DNA of 64,000 bases from Paenirhizobium cremeum (GCF_022884085.1 NZ_JAGGCS010000015.1:62001-126000); one strand, 5' to 3'. Positions 19,862 to 30,858 are shown, counted from the first letter of the stretch. Numbers and translations: made by a program. The notes: a model not told the origin generated them from the letters alone.

Positions 19862-20928
19862 CGCATCCGGGAGCCGCTTTCACCATGGCCATCACCTCGC
19901 TTCCCATCACCACCGATCGCGTCCGGAAATCCTTCGGCACCTATGTGGCGCTGAATGACGTCTCCCTGGAGATCGCGGCGGGCGAATTCCTGACTCTGCT
20001 CGGGCCCTCGGGCTCCGGCAAGACGACGCTATTGATGGCGCTTGCGGGTTTTGTCCGTCCCGATAGCGGCTCCCTCGTCATCGGCGGCCGGGATGTCACC
20101 CGGCTGTCGCCCGACAAGCGGGACATCGGCATCGTGTTCCAGAACTACGCACTGTTTCCGCATATGAGTGTGATCGCAAACGTCGAGTACCCGCTGATCC
20201 TGCGCAAGGTAGCGAAGGCGGAGGCCCGTACGCGGGCGCTCGCCGCCCTGGCACGGGTGAAGCTCGAGGGTTACGGCGACCGAAACATTGCCGCCCTCTC
20301 CGGCGGGCAGCGGCAGCGCGTGGCACTCGCCCGCGCGATCGTCTTTGAGCCGCGTGTCATGCTGATGGACGAGCCGCTTTCGGCGCTCGACAAGAACCTG
20401 CGCGAACACATGCAGTTCGAGATCCGGCGTCTGCATGACGATCTCGGCATCACCACCATTTACGTCACCCACGACCAGCGCGAGGCGCTGACCATGTCGG
20501 ACAGGATCGCCGTCATGGATGCCGGCGAGATCCAGCAGATCGCCACCCCCTCGGAGATCTACCATCGTCCGAATACGCGCTTCGTTGCGGAGTTCATGGG
20601 CGAGGCGAACATCCTGCCGGCCGATCTGCTGAGACGTGACGGCGGCGAGACGATCCTGGGGATGGCGATGATCCGCGCCGAGAGCTTTCACCTCGACCCC
20701 GCCGAAATCGCCGGGAGCAAGGTAGCCGTGACCGGCACCCTCGCTGGCAAGGCTTTCCGCGGCGAGAACTGGCTCCTCAACCTGAAGACGGCGAGCGGCG
20801 GCGACGTAATGCTGAGCGTGCCAGCGACCCGCTCGGCCGGTTGCGCCGAGTTCCAGCCCGGCCAGGAACTCACCGCATTTGCTGCGATGGCGCATGTGCA
20901 CAGCCTGCCGGAAGGCACCGCCCCATGA
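19858..20928 (+). CDS. ABC transporter ATP-binding protein (PotA-like)
   Basis: A 356-residue ATPase with Walker A GPSGSGKTT, signature LSGGQRQR and Walker B VMLMDEP, followed by a C-terminal TOBE-like domain. The ATG at 19858 overlaps the previous stop (ATGA); an alternative ATG at 19885 also fits PotA-type starts. It energises import through the two permeases that follow. Confidence 0.9.
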   Translation: MTHPGAAFTMAITSLPITTDRVRKSFGTYVALNDVSLEIAAGEFLTLLGPSGSGKTTLLMALAGFVRPDSGSLVIGGRDVTRLSPDKRDIGIVFQNYALFPHMSVIANVEYPLILRKVAKAEARTRALAALARVKLEGYGDRNIAALSGGQRQRVALARAIVFEPRVMLMDEPLSALDKNLREHMQFEIRRLHDDLGITTIYVTHDQREALTMSDRIAVMDAGEIQQIATPSEIYHRPNTRFVAEFMGEANILPADLLRRDGGETILGMAMIRAESFHLDPAEIAGSKVAVTGTLAGKAFRGENWLLNLKTASGGDVMLSVPATRSAGCAEFQPGQELTAFAAMAHVHSLPEGTAP

Positions 20929-21794
20929 GTGCCGAGGCCTATCTAAAGGATGCCCGGCGTGAACGGCGCTTCTACCTGTCGCTGGCGCTGCCGGCACTCG
21001 TTCTGGTGGGGCTAGCAGCCCTACTTCCGGTCGCCTGGATCCTACGGCAGTCCTTCCTCGACCTCGGTGGAAACTTCACCACGGCCAATTACGGAAAGAT
21101 CCTGTCCAGCGGGCTCACCTGGTCGGCACTCGGCACGACGCTCGCGCTGTCGGGGACGACGCTTGTTCTGTGCATGATCCTCGGCATACCGCTGGCGCTC
21201 ACGCTCGCAAGCACCAGCACCCGGATCGCCAATCGGGTGCTGATCCTGATTATGCTGCCGCTCTGGACCTCGATACTGGTTCGGACCTATGGTTGGCTGG
21301 TCCTCTTGCGCAAGGACGGTCTGGTGAATTCGGCGCTGCAGAGCCTTGGCCTCACTGAGGCCCCGCTGCCCCTCGTCTACAATTTCAACGGCACCCTGAT
21401 CGGCATGGTACACTACATGCTGCCGCTCTTCGTGCTGCCGGTCTATGCTGCCATGCGCGACATCGACTGCAATATCATCCGGGCTGCGGCCAGCATGGGT
21501 GCAAGCCTCTGGCACTGCGTACGCACGGTCATCCTGCCGCTCTCGGCCGGTGGCATCCTGTCGGGCTCGACGATCGTCTTCATTTACACGCTCGGCTTTT
21601 TCATCACGCCGGCGGTGCTGGGCGGCGGCAAGGTCAATCCGATCTCGATCCGCATCGACCGCACGCTTTCGACCTTCCAGGACTGGGGTTCGGCGAGCGC
21701 GCTCGGCGTGCTGCTCCTCGTCCTGGTGCTCCTGACCGGCGCCATGCTGTTTGCCGTGCGCTGGTTCCTCAACCGGGGGACGCGCCATGCTTGA
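20925..21794 (+). CDS. ABC transporter permease (PotB-like)
   Basis: A 289-residue inner-membrane protein with about six helices and the EAA-type loop (RAAASMGASLWHCVRTVILPLS). The ATG at 20925 overlaps the ATPase stop as ATGA. Together with the next gene it forms the membrane channel. Confidence 0.9.
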   Translation: MSAEAYLKDARRERRFYLSLALPALVLVGLAALLPVAWILRQSFLDLGGNFTTANYGKILSSGLTWSALGTTLALSGTTLVLCMILGIPLALTLASTSTRIANRVLILIMLPLWTSILVRTYGWLVLLRKDGLVNSALQSLGLTEAPLPLVYNFNGTLIGMVHYMLPLFVLPVYAAMRDIDCNIIRAAASMGASLWHCVRTVILPLSAGGILSGSTIVFIYTLGFFITPAVLGGGKVNPISIRIDRTLSTFQDWGSASALGVLLLVLVLLTGAMLFAVRWFLNRGTRHA

Positions 21795-22587
21795 TGCCTA
21801 TCAGGACAATCGGCTCAGCAAGATTTTGCTCTGGGGCTTCTCCGCCCTGGTCCTGCTCTTCCTGATGCTGCCCACGCTCATTGTGGTGCCTCTGTCGTTC
21901 TCCGCATCGGATCTGCTTGAATTTCCGCCCCGGGAATGGTCGCTGCGCTGGTACGAAACCTTCTTCACCTCTACCGGCTGGATGGCGGCACTGCGTACCA
22001 GCCTGATCCTCGGCGTGCTGACGGCGGCAATCGCCGTACCGGTGAGCTTTCTCGCCTGCTTCGCGCTCAATCGGCTCGGCGGGCGGACAGCCGCCGGCGT
22101 CTATGCACTGCTGCTCTCGCCATCTGTGACACCCGGCATTCTGCTCGCAATTGGGCTGTTCTTCGTGCTAGCGAAGCTGGGTCTCGTCGGCACGCTGACC
22201 GGGGTGCTGGCCGGGCATGTGGTCCTCGCCATTCCGGTCGCGGTCATCGTGCTCTATCCCGCGCTCAACCGTTTCGACTGGGCCCAGGCGCAGGCCGCGC
22301 GCAGTCTCGGCGCGAGCTGGTTCCGGACCATGGGCGGCATCATCCTGCCGCAACTCGGACTGAGCCTCACGACCGCCGCGCTCATGGCCTTCCTCACCTC
22401 GCTCGACGAGGCGGTCATCTCGATTTTCGTCGCTAACGGCCCGAGCAGCACGCTGCCGAAGCTGATGTTCATTTCGCTGCGCGACCAGATCGACCCGACG
22501 ATTGCCGCCATTTCCACCCTTTGGACCGTGTTGATTTCCGGTGTGGTCCTTTTCTTCAATTTGCGCGACCGCGGCCAGACCGCGTGA
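21787..22587 (+). CDS. ABC transporter permease (PotC-like)
   Basis: A 266-residue permease with six predicted helices and the conserved loop AQAARSLGASWFRTMGGIILP. Its ATG at 21787 overlaps the preceding gene by eight bases; an earlier in-frame start at 21751 would lie deep inside that gene. Confidence 0.9.
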   Translation: MLDAYQDNRLSKILLWGFSALVLLFLMLPTLIVVPLSFSASDLLEFPPREWSLRWYETFFTSTGWMAALRTSLILGVLTAAIAVPVSFLACFALNRLGGRTAAGVYALLLSPSVTPGILLAIGLFFVLAKLGLVGTLTGVLAGHVVLAIPVAVIVLYPALNRFDWAQAQAARSLGASWFRTMGGIILPQLGLSLTTAALMAFLTSLDEAVISIFVANGPSSTLPKLMFISLRDQIDPTIAAISTLWTVLISGVVLFFNLRDRGQTA

Positions 22588-22597
22588 AAGACATGAC

Positions 22598-23494
22598 ATG
22601 ACGCAGGATGTTTCTCTCTCCCCCATTCCGAAGACCGGACTGGCGATCATCACCGGCTCGGCCAATTGGGGCCTGGCCTTTCCCGAGGATGTCGGCATGC
22701 CCGGCGTCAGGGTGCTCGCCCGCGACCTCGCCTTCGAAACGCCTTATGGAGTCTCGGAGAACTGGAAGCTTCTGGAATTCGACGCCAGCATCACCGCCGA
22801 AGGCAGGACCCGCCAGGCCCTGTGCATGTATTCGCACGGCAATCCACGCGACCACATCGACCATTCCTGCCACCGCCGGTCCTTCTGGGTTCTGATGGAA
22901 TCGGGCGTCACCCACGTCGTCGCCTGCTCGACCGTCGGGGCGGTCAACAAGGCGATCCAGCCAGGCGACATGGTGGTCAATGCCGACATCATCGAACTCA
23001 CCCAGACCCCCTATTCCCTGCTGCCGGGCCGCCAGCGCTTCGATTGCTCCGGCAAGCAGATTGTCTGCCCGCATTGTGCCGACATCCTGGCGGAGACGGC
23101 GCGTGCGATCTGGCCGCCCGCCTGCCGCGTGCACGGGATCGAACAGGGGCTCGTCGCCGCCCATGCCTACGGGCCGCGACTGACGAGCCCAGCCGAAGCA
23201 TTGGCCTTCCGCTCGATGGGGGCCGACATCATCAACCATTCGATCGCGCCGGAAGCGACGCTGTCGCGCGAAATCGGCGCCTGCTTCGTGCCCTGCGCCT
23301 TCGTGACCGCAGGCTTCAACGACTACATGGACCGCAGCCGGGGAAGCCTGCTGCAGGAGGATGTCCTGCCGAACCTGTCGATGCTGGCCTCCAGGGTTGC
23401 GCTAGAGACAGCTGCGCGAATTCCGAGCGACAGCGCATGTAGCTGCTCAAGCCTGAAGTCACCTCAGCCTGCTGAACGCTATGAACGATACTGA
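22598..23494 (+). CDS. MTA/purine nucleoside phosphorylase-like protein
   Basis: A 298-residue member of the nucleoside phosphorylase family, closest in pattern to S-methyl-5'-thioadenosine phosphorylases: ITGSANWGLAF at the N-terminus, CMYSHGNPRDHIDHS (phosphate-site region), VVACSTVGAVN, and NHSIAPEATLSREIGACF near 220. The last 20 or so residues are low in similarity and may have been changed at a junction. It follows the second permease by ten bases, so import and cleavage of a nucleoside-like compound are probably coupled. Confidence 0.75.
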   Translation: MTQDVSLSPIPKTGLAIITGSANWGLAFPEDVGMPGVRVLARDLAFETPYGVSENWKLLEFDASITAEGRTRQALCMYSHGNPRDHIDHSCHRRSFWVLMESGVTHVVACSTVGAVNKAIQPGDMVVNADIIELTQTPYSLLPGRQRFDCSGKQIVCPHCADILAETARAIWPPACRVHGIEQGLVAAHAYGPRLTSPAEALAFRSMGADIINHSIAPEATLSREIGACFVPCAFVTAGFNDYMDRSRGSLLQEDVLPNLSMLASRVALETAARIPSDSACSCSSLKSPQPAERYERY

Positions 23495-24027
23495 CCGCGG
23501 GCCGATTGTCATCGTCCCTGAAAGACCGCTATGCTCATTTTGAACGCGGACATGAACGACGATCCGGCTCTTTAAGGGCTTCGAACCCGCGGCACGTCCT
23601 TTCTTTCCGGATTTTCTGGAGCATTTCCGGCGATAACGGAATCGCCTCAAATGCTCTATCTCTTTGGTTTCGCGCAATTCCGGAGCGCCTTCTGGAACCT
23701 GCTGCTCGGTTGACTGAGTCCCGTTCGCATCCGACACCTCCAGTTTGCACCAGAGATTCAGATTCATCGCGCTTTGGTAAGCGCCAAAGAGTCGGCATCA
23801 GAAAGACGCCGTATTATCTATTCGCAAAATAATACGGCGTTCGGCCAAACTCAATTGCACAAAGAGCGGGCCTCTACATCCTCCTGAAACCGTGGTCGCT
23901 ATTGTCTTCGTTGCATCCTATGGCGGAACCATCTCATGCTGACGTTATGCAGCAGCGATCTTAACCGGAGGTGTCTTTCGAGCATTCGGGGGCAGAGAAA
24001 GAATATATCCGGTATTGTTTTCTGGGA
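23495..24027. other. Convergent intergenic region, no gene recognised
   Basis: This lies between two converging operons. It holds a hairpin CTTTGG/CCAAAG at 23772-23789 and the stronger inverted repeat at 23806-23840. A segment around 23620-23690 resembles short intergenic palindromic sequences common in rhizobia, but the match is from memory. No convincing coding frame was seen. Confidence 0.5.
23806..23840. repeat. 12-bp perfect inverted repeat
   Basis: ACGCCGTATTAT and ATAATACGGCGT flank an 11-base loop. No T-run follows on either strand, so it is not a standard terminator. It could be a bidirectional transcript end structure or the scar of a mobile element. Confidence 0.55.
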
Positions 24028-25827
24028 TTAGGCACGCGACTGGCGATAGGCTCTCCAGCCCCCGAAATGCGTGATGTCCTCAGCGCGTTGGAGCGCGTAA
24101 GGCTCGCAGAGGAAGCCGGATACCTGGCTGCCATCGTCGAGTGTCACTTTGCCGATGCCGAGTGGCGCCGGGATATTTTGAACGAAGCGCCCAAAAGTTG
24201 CGGGCGTGACCTTCCAGACTTCGACCTCCAGGCCGGGACCTGCGAAACCGGGTTCGCGGATCAGGCCCGGTTTCGGCGGCGTGGTGTTGGGCAGCACGAA
24301 AAGGCGGTAATCACCGGCCGTGCGGCAGACCTTCAGGAGTTTTCCACCCGAACTAGCCAGTTCGTGGTTGAGCGGCATGCCCGTCAGATGCGCGCCGACG
24401 ACCATGATGGTGACGAGGCCGTCATCGGGTTCGGCAACCTTCGAGGCTTCCGGCAAGCTCACGGTCTTGTCCTTGCCCATGCCGGAGGCGCAAGCGCGGT
24501 GCATGGCGTCGGCAAAGGGTGCCAGCGCATCGTCCGAGAAGGACGGGCCGAAGAAGGTCACTCCACCAGGCAGGCCGTCCGAACCGAAACCGCCGGGCAC
24601 GGCGATTGCCGCGTAGCCGAAGAGATTGGCGAAGTTGGTGTAGCGACCGAAATGGCTGTTCTTGACGATCGGGTCTGCGAGCATCGCCTCGACCGTATAG
24701 GTGGTCGGCGAGGTCGGCAGCATCAGCACATCGAGCTTTTCCCATTCGACAAGCGCCTTCTGGCGCAGATGCCCGAGCTTGTACTGGCCCTCGAAAGCCG
24801 CAACCGCATCGTAAGCCTTGGCGCCTTCGATGATGGTGCGCACCGTCGGATCGAAATCACCGGCATTGGTGCCGATGAAATCCTTCACCGCCGCCAGACG
24901 TTCGGCCACCCAGGGGCCGTTGTAGAGCAGTTCGGCGGCCTGGCGGAACGGCGCATAGTCGAAGGGAACGATCGTTGCGCCGAGGGATTTCGCCCGCTCG
25001 ACCGCCTGATCGTAGAGGGCTTCCACCGCCTTGTTGCCGAAGAATTCGCGCTCGGCCCCTTCGAGGACACCGATGCGAAGACCAGTGCCCGGCAGGGCGG
25101 CCGGGACGGCCTTGCGGGAATAGGGATCGCCCGCGTCATAGCCGTCCATGACCTTGCGAATCGCGACACCATCGCCGACGGTCGCGGCAAAGACCGTGAC
25201 GACATCGACGCTGCGGCAGGCCGGCACGACACCAACATTCGGTACGAGGCCGGGTGTCGGCTTGATGCCGACGAGGTTGTTGAAGGCGGCGGGCACGCGG
25301 CCCGAACCGGCGGTATCCGTGCCCAGCGCAAAGCTTGCGAGACCCGCCGCAACTGTAACCGCCGAGCCGGACGAGGAGCCACCGGAGACATAGGCCTTGT
25401 CGAAGACAGAGCGCGGGGCTCCATAGGGGGAGCGCGTACCGTTGAGGCCCGTGGCGAACTGGTCGAGATTGGTCTTGCCGATGACGAGGGCGCCAGCGGC
25501 CTTCAGTCTTGCAACGACCGTGGCGTCCTTCTCCGGCTGGTAGGCGAAGGCCGGGCAGGCTGCGGTGGTCGGCAGGCCGGCGACGTCGATATTGTCTTTC
25601 ACCGCGAAGGGCACGCCCCAGAGCGGCAGACTGTTCGGCTCCGGCGCGCGCTCCATCAGGGCCTTTGCGGCTGCCCTCAAGTCATCGTCTGGCGTCTCTG
25701 TGATGAAGACCGCCGGATCGTCGGAGGCCTTGCGACGGGCGATCACCTCCTCGACGAGATCGAGCGGGGTGAGCCCACTGACATAGGCGGCCTTGAGCGA
25801 AGCGAGATCGAGAATAATCGGCAGCAT
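24028..25827 (-). CDS. atzF: Allophanate hydrolase
   Basis: A 599-residue amidase-signature enzyme that splits allophanate into ammonia and CO2. The catalytic Ser-cisSer-Lys set is visible: Lys77 (AVKDNIDVAG), the serine-rich GGSSSGS at 149-155 and Ser175 (DTAGSGR). After residue 460 comes the extra C-terminal domain found in full-length AtzF. It overlaps the carboxylase stop by one base and completes the pathway that begins with carboxylation of guanidine. Confidence 0.93.
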   Translation of the reverse strand: MLPIILDLASLKAAYVSGLTPLDLVEEVIARRKASDDPAVFITETPDDDLRAAAKALMERAPEPNSLPLWGVPFAVKDNIDVAGLPTTAACPAFAYQPEKDATVVARLKAAGALVIGKTNLDQFATGLNGTRSPYGAPRSVFDKAYVSGGSSSGSAVTVAAGLASFALGTDTAGSGRVPAAFNNLVGIKPTPGLVPNVGVVPACRSVDVVTVFAATVGDGVAIRKVMDGYDAGDPYSRKAVPAALPGTGLRIGVLEGAEREFFGNKAVEALYDQAVERAKSLGATIVPFDYAPFRQAAELLYNGPWVAERLAAVKDFIGTNAGDFDPTVRTIIEGAKAYDAVAAFEGQYKLGHLRQKALVEWEKLDVLMLPTSPTTYTVEAMLADPIVKNSHFGRYTNFANLFGYAAIAVPGGFGSDGLPGGVTFFGPSFSDDALAPFADAMHRACASGMGKDKTVSLPEASKVAEPDDGLVTIMVVGAHLTGMPLNHELASSGGKLLKVCRTAGDYRLFVLPNTTPPKPGLIREPGFAGPGLEVEVWKVTPATFGRFVQNIPAPLGIGKVTLDDGSQVSGFLCEPYALQRAEDITHFGGWRAYRQSRA

Positions 25828-28800
25828 TACAGATCCTCCAATACGACCAGGACATCGCCGGCCTTGACGTTGCGACCCGGCCCGGCACGCAGATCCCGGA
25901 CTTTGCCGGCGGCATGGGCGGTGACGGTGATTTCCATTTTCATTGACTCTATGATGGCGAGCGTGTCGCCAGCCTGCACGGACTGACCTTCCTCGACCAG
26001 CAGTTTCCAGACATTACCGGGCACGGCACTTTCCACTCCGAAGCAGCCTTCGGGGATATCGCCGCCGAGGCTTGCCCCTGCGCCGTCATCGACCTGGAAG
26101 CTGTCGAGCCCCTCGTCCTTCCAGCGCTGTCGCTCTGCCTCGAAGGCCGCCTGCTGTCCCTGCTTGAAGGCGCCAATGCTTTCCACATTGCGGGCCATCT
26201 CCGCCTCGTAATCGGCGTAGGAGAAGGTGCCCTCCTCGATACGGATCGGGTAGCCGCCATGCGGGAAGGCGCCGCGCGCTTCCGTCAGTTCCTGATGGCT
26301 CACGGGGAAGAAGCGGATCCGGTCGAAGAAGTCGAGCAGCCAGGGCTTGTCCTTGGCAAACACATCCGTTTGCCGCCAGGTGTTCCACACCTGGATCGTA
26401 CGGCCGAACAACTGGTAACCGCCCGGCCCTTCCATGCCGTAGACGCACATATAGGCGCCGCCAATGCCGACCGCATTCTCCGGCGTCCAGGTACGGGCGG
26501 GATTGTATTTCGTCGTCACCAGCCGGTGGCGCGGATCGATGGGGGTTGCCACCGGCGCGCCGAGATAGACGTCGCCGAGGCCCATCACGAGATAGGAGGC
26601 GTTGAAGATCGTGTCCTTCACCGCCTGCTCGTCGGGGAGCCCGTTGATGCGACGGATGAACTCGATGTTCGACGGGCACCAGGGCGCGTTGGGGCGCACG
26701 AGTTCCTGATACTTGCGCATGGCGAGTTCCGCATCCGGATCGTTCCAGGACAGGGGCAGCCAGACGGTCCGGCTCGGCACCTTGACGGCGGAGACCGGAG
26801 GCAGGCTTTTCTCGATCTCGGTAAGGGCAGCGAGGAGTTTCGAGCGCGACAGCGCGGTGCTGTCATAATGGATCTGCAGCGAGCGGATGCCGGGTGTCAG
26901 ATCGATGAGGCCCTGAAGTCGTGCCTCCTTCACGGCCTGCATCAGCAGATGGATGCGCATGCGGATGCCGATGTCGAGCTGCATCGGACCGTATTCGACC
27001 AGCAGATTGTCATCCCCCTGGCGGCGGTAGACAACGGGGAGGCTGCCTGCCTCTGTCGCTCCGATCACCGCCGACCCGGCTGCTTCGGATACGCGCTTCA
27101 CCGTCGGCCCCGCCAGCGGATCGCTTGCTCGGGCCACGGCATAAAACCGGATCTTATCCCCCGGCTTGAACTGACCCATCTTCCACTGCTCGTCGCGGGC
27201 GATGACCGCCGGGCAGACGAAGCCGCCGAGGCTTGGGCCGTCGGGGCCGAGGATGATCGGCATGTCGCCGGTAAAATCGATTGCACCGACAGCGTAGGCA
27301 TTGTCATGCAGGTTGGAGGGGTGAAGCCCTGCCTCGCCTCCATCGGCGCGCGCCCATTTCGGCGCAGGCCCGATCAGCCGCACGCCGGTACGGGCCGAGT
27401 TGAAATGCACCTCATATTCTGTCGAGAAAAGTGTCTCGATATCCTCCTCAAGGAAGAAGTCGGGCGCGCCATGCGGACCGTAAAGCACGCCGACAGACCA
27501 TTCGCGGGTCAGTTCCGCCGGCTGCGTTGCCGGCAGCACATCGGCCTGGCTCCGGCGCGCCAGCCGCAGCACATGGCCAGCACGCAAGGTGCCGGTGGCA
27601 TTGCCGCCGAACTGGCCGAGGCCGAAGGTGGCGCGGGAACCCATGACCAAGGGCGCGTCAAAACCGCCTGATACCGCCAGATAGGCGCGCTGGCCGGCAC
27701 CGCTGATGCTACCGATGGCCAGGGTCTGGCCGGCCTTGACCTGGACCGCCTGATTATGGGGCAGTTCGACACCGTCGAGCTTCATCGGCATCACCGCTCC
27801 GGCGAGCGCGATCACGGTATCGGAGAAGAATTTCAGTATCGGCCCCGAGGCGGTTAGCTCCAGGGCCGCCGTATAATCATGATTGCCGACGAGACGGTTG
27901 GCATGGCGGAAGGAACGTTCGTCCATCGGGCCCGACGGCGGTACGCCGACATGCCAGAGACCCAGACGGCCCGGCAGTTCCTGCAGGCTCGATTGTGCGC
28001 CGGGGGCGATCACCTCGACGACATCCGGCACGAATTCGAAATCCTTCAAGGCCGTGGTCGCAACATCGCCGCTGCGGAACAGGCCCGAGGCGGCGATGGT
28101 CTTCAGGTATTCGAGATTGGTCTCGATGCCCGCAAGCGCGGTTTTTTCCAGCGCGGACGATAACGCCGCAATGGCTGCGGTACGATCCGCGCCCGAAACG
28201 ATGACCTTGGCGAGCATGGGATCGTAAAAGGGCGTAACTTCGGTTCCGGTCTCCACCCAGCCGTCAACGCGGACGCCATCGGGAAAGACCACTTCCGTCA
28301 GCAGACCGGCACTCGGGCGGAAACCGGCATGGGGCATTTCGGCATAGACACGCGCCTCGATCGCAGTCCCCCTCGGTACGAGGTTTTCCTTGCCGGTCAG
28401 CACATCTTCGCCAGCCGCCTGACGGATCATCCATTCGACCAGATCTACACTGAAGACAGCTTCCGTCACCGGATGCTCGACCTGCAGACGCGTGTTCACC
28501 TCGAGGAAATAGAATTCTTCGCGGGCGGGATCATAGATGAATTCGACGGTGCCGGCGGAGGCGTAAGCCACCTGCCGCCCGAGCGACACGGCGGCCGCAT
28601 GCAGGCGCTGGCGCACCGCATCGGACAGCCCTGGGGCCGGCGTTTCTTCGATGACTTTCTGGTTCCGGCGCTGCAGGGAGCAGTCGCGTTCGCCGAGCGC
28701 GATCACCCTGCCCTTGCCGTCGCCGAAGATCTGCACCTCGACATGACGGGCCTGGGAAACGAAGCGTTCGAGATAGACGCGGGCGTCGCCAAAACTGGAT

Positions 28801-29363
28801 TTTGCCGTGCGTTGAACGGTGTCGAAGGCTGCGGCAAGAGCCTCCACACTGTCGCAGAGTTGCATGCCGATACCGCCGCCGCCCGCCGTCGATTTCAGCA
28901 TCACGGGATAGCCGATCTCTGCGGCCGCAGAGAGCGCCTCTTCCCGGTTGGCAAGCAGGCCGGAGCCCGGCAGCAGCGGCACGCCGCTCGCTTTCGCCAG
29001 CTCACGCGCGGTGTGCTTCAGGCCGAAGGCGGAGATATTCGCGGGCGTCGGGCCGATGAAGGTGATGCCTTCCTCCTTCAGCCGTTCGGCAAAGCCGATG
29101 TTCTCCGAAAGAAAACCATAGCCGGGATGCACGGCTTCGGCACCGGTCTGCCGGCAGGCGGCGATCACGGCATCGATGTTCAGGTAGCTTTCGCTGGCAG
29201 GCGCCGGTCCGAGGCGCACCGCCTCGTCCGCCATGAGCACGGCTTTCGAAAAGCGGTCGGCATCGGAGTAGACCGCAACGCTCGCGATCCCCATCTTGCG
29301 CAGCGTCTTGATGACGCGCACGGCGATCTCGCCGCGATTGGCAATCAGAACCTTTTTGAACAT
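25827..29363 (-). CDS. Biotin-dependent guanidine/urea carboxylase
   Basis: An 1178-residue multidomain carboxylase. Residues 1-450 form the biotin carboxylase ([14 protein letters not shown] at the start, glycine-rich loop [12 protein letters not shown]). The middle, about 470-1060, holds the KipI/KipA-like carboxyltransferase domains. The C-terminus is a biotin carrier with the biotinylated lysine in ESMKMEI near residue 1138. Such proteins were called urea carboxylase, but those linked to DUF1989 proteins and a guanidine-I riboswitch act on guanidine. The riboswitch seen upstream favours guanidine carboxylase. It overlaps both neighbours by one base. Confidence 0.9.
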   Translation of the reverse strand: MFKKVLIANRGEIAVRVIKTLRKMGIASVAVYSDADRFSKAVLMADEAVRLGPAPASESYLNIDAVIAACRQTGAEAVHPGYGFLSENIGFAERLKEEGITFIGPTPANISAFGLKHTARELAKASGVPLLPGSGLLANREEALSAAAEIGYPVMLKSTAGGGGIGMQLCDSVEALAAAFDTVQRTAKSSFGDARVYLERFVSQARHVEVQIFGDGKGRVIALGERDCSLQRRNQKVIEETPAPGLSDAVRQRLHAAAVSLGRQVAYASAGTVEFIYDPAREEFYFLEVNTRLQVEHPVTEAVFSVDLVEWMIRQAAGEDVLTGKENLVPRGTAIEARVYAEMPHAGFRPSAGLLTEVVFPDGVRVDGWVETGTEVTPFYDPMLAKVIVSGADRTAAIAALSSALEKTALAGIETNLEYLKTIAASGLFRSGDVATTALKDFEFVPDVVEVIAPGAQSSLQELPGRLGLWHVGVPPSGPMDERSFRHANRLVGNHDYTAALELTASGPILKFFSDTVIALAGAVMPMKLDGVELPHNQAVQVKAGQTLAIGSISGAGQRAYLAVSGGFDAPLVMGSRATFGLGQFGGNATGTLRAGHVLRLARRSQADVLPATQPAELTREWSVGVLYGPHGAPDFFLEEDIETLFSTEYEVHFNSARTGVRLIGPAPKWARADGGEAGLHPSNLHDNAYAVGAIDFTGDMPIILGPDGPSLGGFVCPAVIARDEQWKMGQFKPGDKIRFYAVARASDPLAGPTVKRVSEAAGSAVIGATEAGSLPVVYRRQGDDNLLVEYGPMQLDIGIRMRIHLLMQAVKEARLQGLIDLTPGIRSLQIHYDSTALSRSKLLAALTEIEKSLPPVSAVKVPSRTVWLPLSWNDPDAELAMRKYQELVRPNAPWCPSNIEFIRRINGLPDEQAVKDTIFNASYLVMGLGDVYLGAPVATPIDPRHRLVTTKYNPARTWTPENAVGIGGAYMCVYGMEGPGGYQLFGRTIQVWNTWRQTDVFAKDKPWLLDFFDRIRFFPVSHQELTEARGAFPHGGYPIRIEEGTFSYADYEAEMARNVESIGAFKQGQQAAFEAERQRWKDEGLDSFQVDDGAGASLGGDIPEGCFGVESAVPGNVWKLLVEEGQSVQAGDTLAIIESMKMEITVTAHAAGKVRDLRAGPGRNVKAGDVLVVLEDL

Positions 29364-30034
29364 CAGGCCGCCTCGTCGTCCCAGACGAGCACCCGGATCG
29401 GGGTGGGATCAAAGCCGTTGCAAGGGTTGTTGATCTGCGGGCAATTGGAGATGACGAGCAGCACGTCCATCTCCGCTTTCAGCTCGACATAGTCCCCGGG
29501 AGCGGAAATGCCGTCGACGATGGTCATTTCGCCGGAGGGTTCGATCGGCACGTTCATAAAGAAGTTGATGTTCGGCACGACGTCGCGCTTGCTCATGCCA
29601 TGTTTGGAAACCTCGATGACAAAGTTATCGCGGCAGGCATGCAGGTATTTCGTGTAGTGGCCGAAGCGCACGGTATTGCTCTCGCAGGAGCAGGCGCCTG
29701 CGGAGGTGTCGTGCCGGCCACAGCTGTCGGCGGTCACCGTCAGCATCACCCGGCCTTCGTTGGAGATCACCTTTGTGCCGGTGGAGATATAGGCCGCGCC
29801 CTGCTCGCGCATGGTGTCCTGGCTGGAATAGCGCTCGGAGAAATCATGGGCATTGTAGAACAGCGTATCGACGGCCTGCTGGCCGTAGGTGTCCTCGATA
29901 CGCACCACCTGGCCTTGTCTGATGAAGGTCGAGAAAGGCGCTTCGGCGGCGATGTAGTGGTCCTGCGCGGTATTGGAGAGGGTACGGGCGGGAGATGTCT
30001 GCTTAAAATTGGTCATGGTCGCCTCTCCTCTCAC
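29363..30034 (-). CDS. DUF1989 protein, carboxyguanidine deiminase subunit (UAAP1)
   Basis: A 223-residue protein of the urea-carboxylase-associated family (DUF1989), with [17 protein letters not shown] and [21 protein letters not shown] segments. Members of this family form the two-subunit carboxyguanidine deiminase (CgdAB) that produces allophanate from carboxyguanidine. The pair here matches that arrangement, but which gene is A and which B was not decided. Cysteines near residues 103-112 could bind metal. ATGA overlap with the upstream gene. Confidence 0.82.
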   Translation of the reverse strand: MRGEATMTNFKQTSPARTLSNTAQDHYIAAEAPFSTFIRQGQVVRIEDTYGQQAVDTLFYNAHDFSERYSSQDTMREQGAAYISTGTKVISNEGRVMLTVTADSCGRHDTSAGACSCESNTVRFGHYTKYLHACRDNFVIEVSKHGMSKRDVVPNINFFMNVPIEPSGEMTIVDGISAPGDYVELKAEMDVLLVISNCPQINNPCNGFDPTPIRVLVWDDEAA

Positions 30035-30858
30035 AGGGCCGCGGAGGTGTTGTTTTCAAAGCCACGGATGGCTTCGGCAGTCGCGGTTCGGCACAGGTCG
30101 TCGGCAGCCGGCTCGATGGCGGCGATCCGCGTAATACTGACTGGACTGGGCGCATAGACCGGGTTTGGGTCGAGTGGGTGCGGGCAATTGGAGAAGCCGA
30201 CGATCATGTCCATCTCGGCACGCAGATCGACATAGTCGCCATTGGAAACGAGATTGGGTTTCCACTCGAATTTTCCATCGGCATCGACACGGACGGGTGC
30301 GAACAGGGCCAGCGCTGCCGGAACGTCGCGCTTGTCTAAGCCCGCCTTGGTGGCGATCAGCACGAAGTTGTCGCGGGTGTTGCGCAAAGCCGGACCATTC
30401 TGCCCGGCATATTTCTTCGCGTTGGAAGAGGCGGTCGATCCGCCCATCAGCACGTCATGCGCGCCGCAACTGTCTTCCACGATGGAAAACATCACCTTGC
30501 CCATGTCGGAGAAGATCACCCGGCCTTTCCCGAGACCTGTCGTCCACTGCACCTTCACCGTATCGGGCAGGTTCATGCGCTCGCTGGGGTCAGCGGCATT
30601 CCAAGCAACGACGGAAACGGTCGAGAAGCCTTCGTCGAGCGCCACGCGCAACACCTCGTTAGCCTTCACGCGCGTCCACCAATACCAGCCGCCGGGCAGC
30701 TTTTCCTGATGAACGATCTGGCCGGCTTCAATGGACGGCGCAGGTTTCCCGCTCTTGCCCGGCAGTGTCTTGGGCGCAAATTCCAGCCCCTTTTTCTGAT
30801 GTTCCTCGTAGCGCGCGCGGTTTGCGGCAATCTCTTCTGGTGAACGTCTGATATGCAT
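30031..30858 (-). CDS. DUF1989 protein, carboxyguanidine deiminase subunit (UAAP2)
   Basis: A 275-residue DUF1989 paralogue of the next gene, with a longer N-terminus and the segments VVAWNAADPSERMNLPDTV and DSCGAHDVLMGG. It is expected to pair with the other DUF1989 protein in carboxyguanidine deiminase. Position between the ABC importer and the carboxylase is the usual guanidine-operon order. Confidence 0.82.
   Translation of the reverse strand: MHIRRSPEEIAANRARYEEHQKKGLEFAPKTLPGKSGKPAPSIEAGQIVHQEKLPGGWYWWTRVKANEVLRVALDEGFSTVSVVAWNAADPSERMNLPDTVKVQWTTGLGKGRVIFSDMGKVMFSIVEDSCGAHDVLMGGSTASSNAKKYAGQNGPALRNTRDNFVLIATKAGLDKRDVPAALALFAPVRVDADGKFEWKPNLVSNGDYVDLRAEMDMIVGFSNCPHPLDPNPVYAPSPVSITRIAAIEPAADDLCRTATAEAIRGFENNTSAAL

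Noticed and set aside
23971-25986. Long plus-strand open frame opposite allophanate hydrolase
   Set aside because: Antisense to atzF, repetitive in charged residues and without family motifs.
25827-30858. Labelling the carboxylase and DUF1989 genes as a urea pathway
   Set aside because: The guanidine-I riboswitch and paired DUF1989 genes point to guanidine instead.
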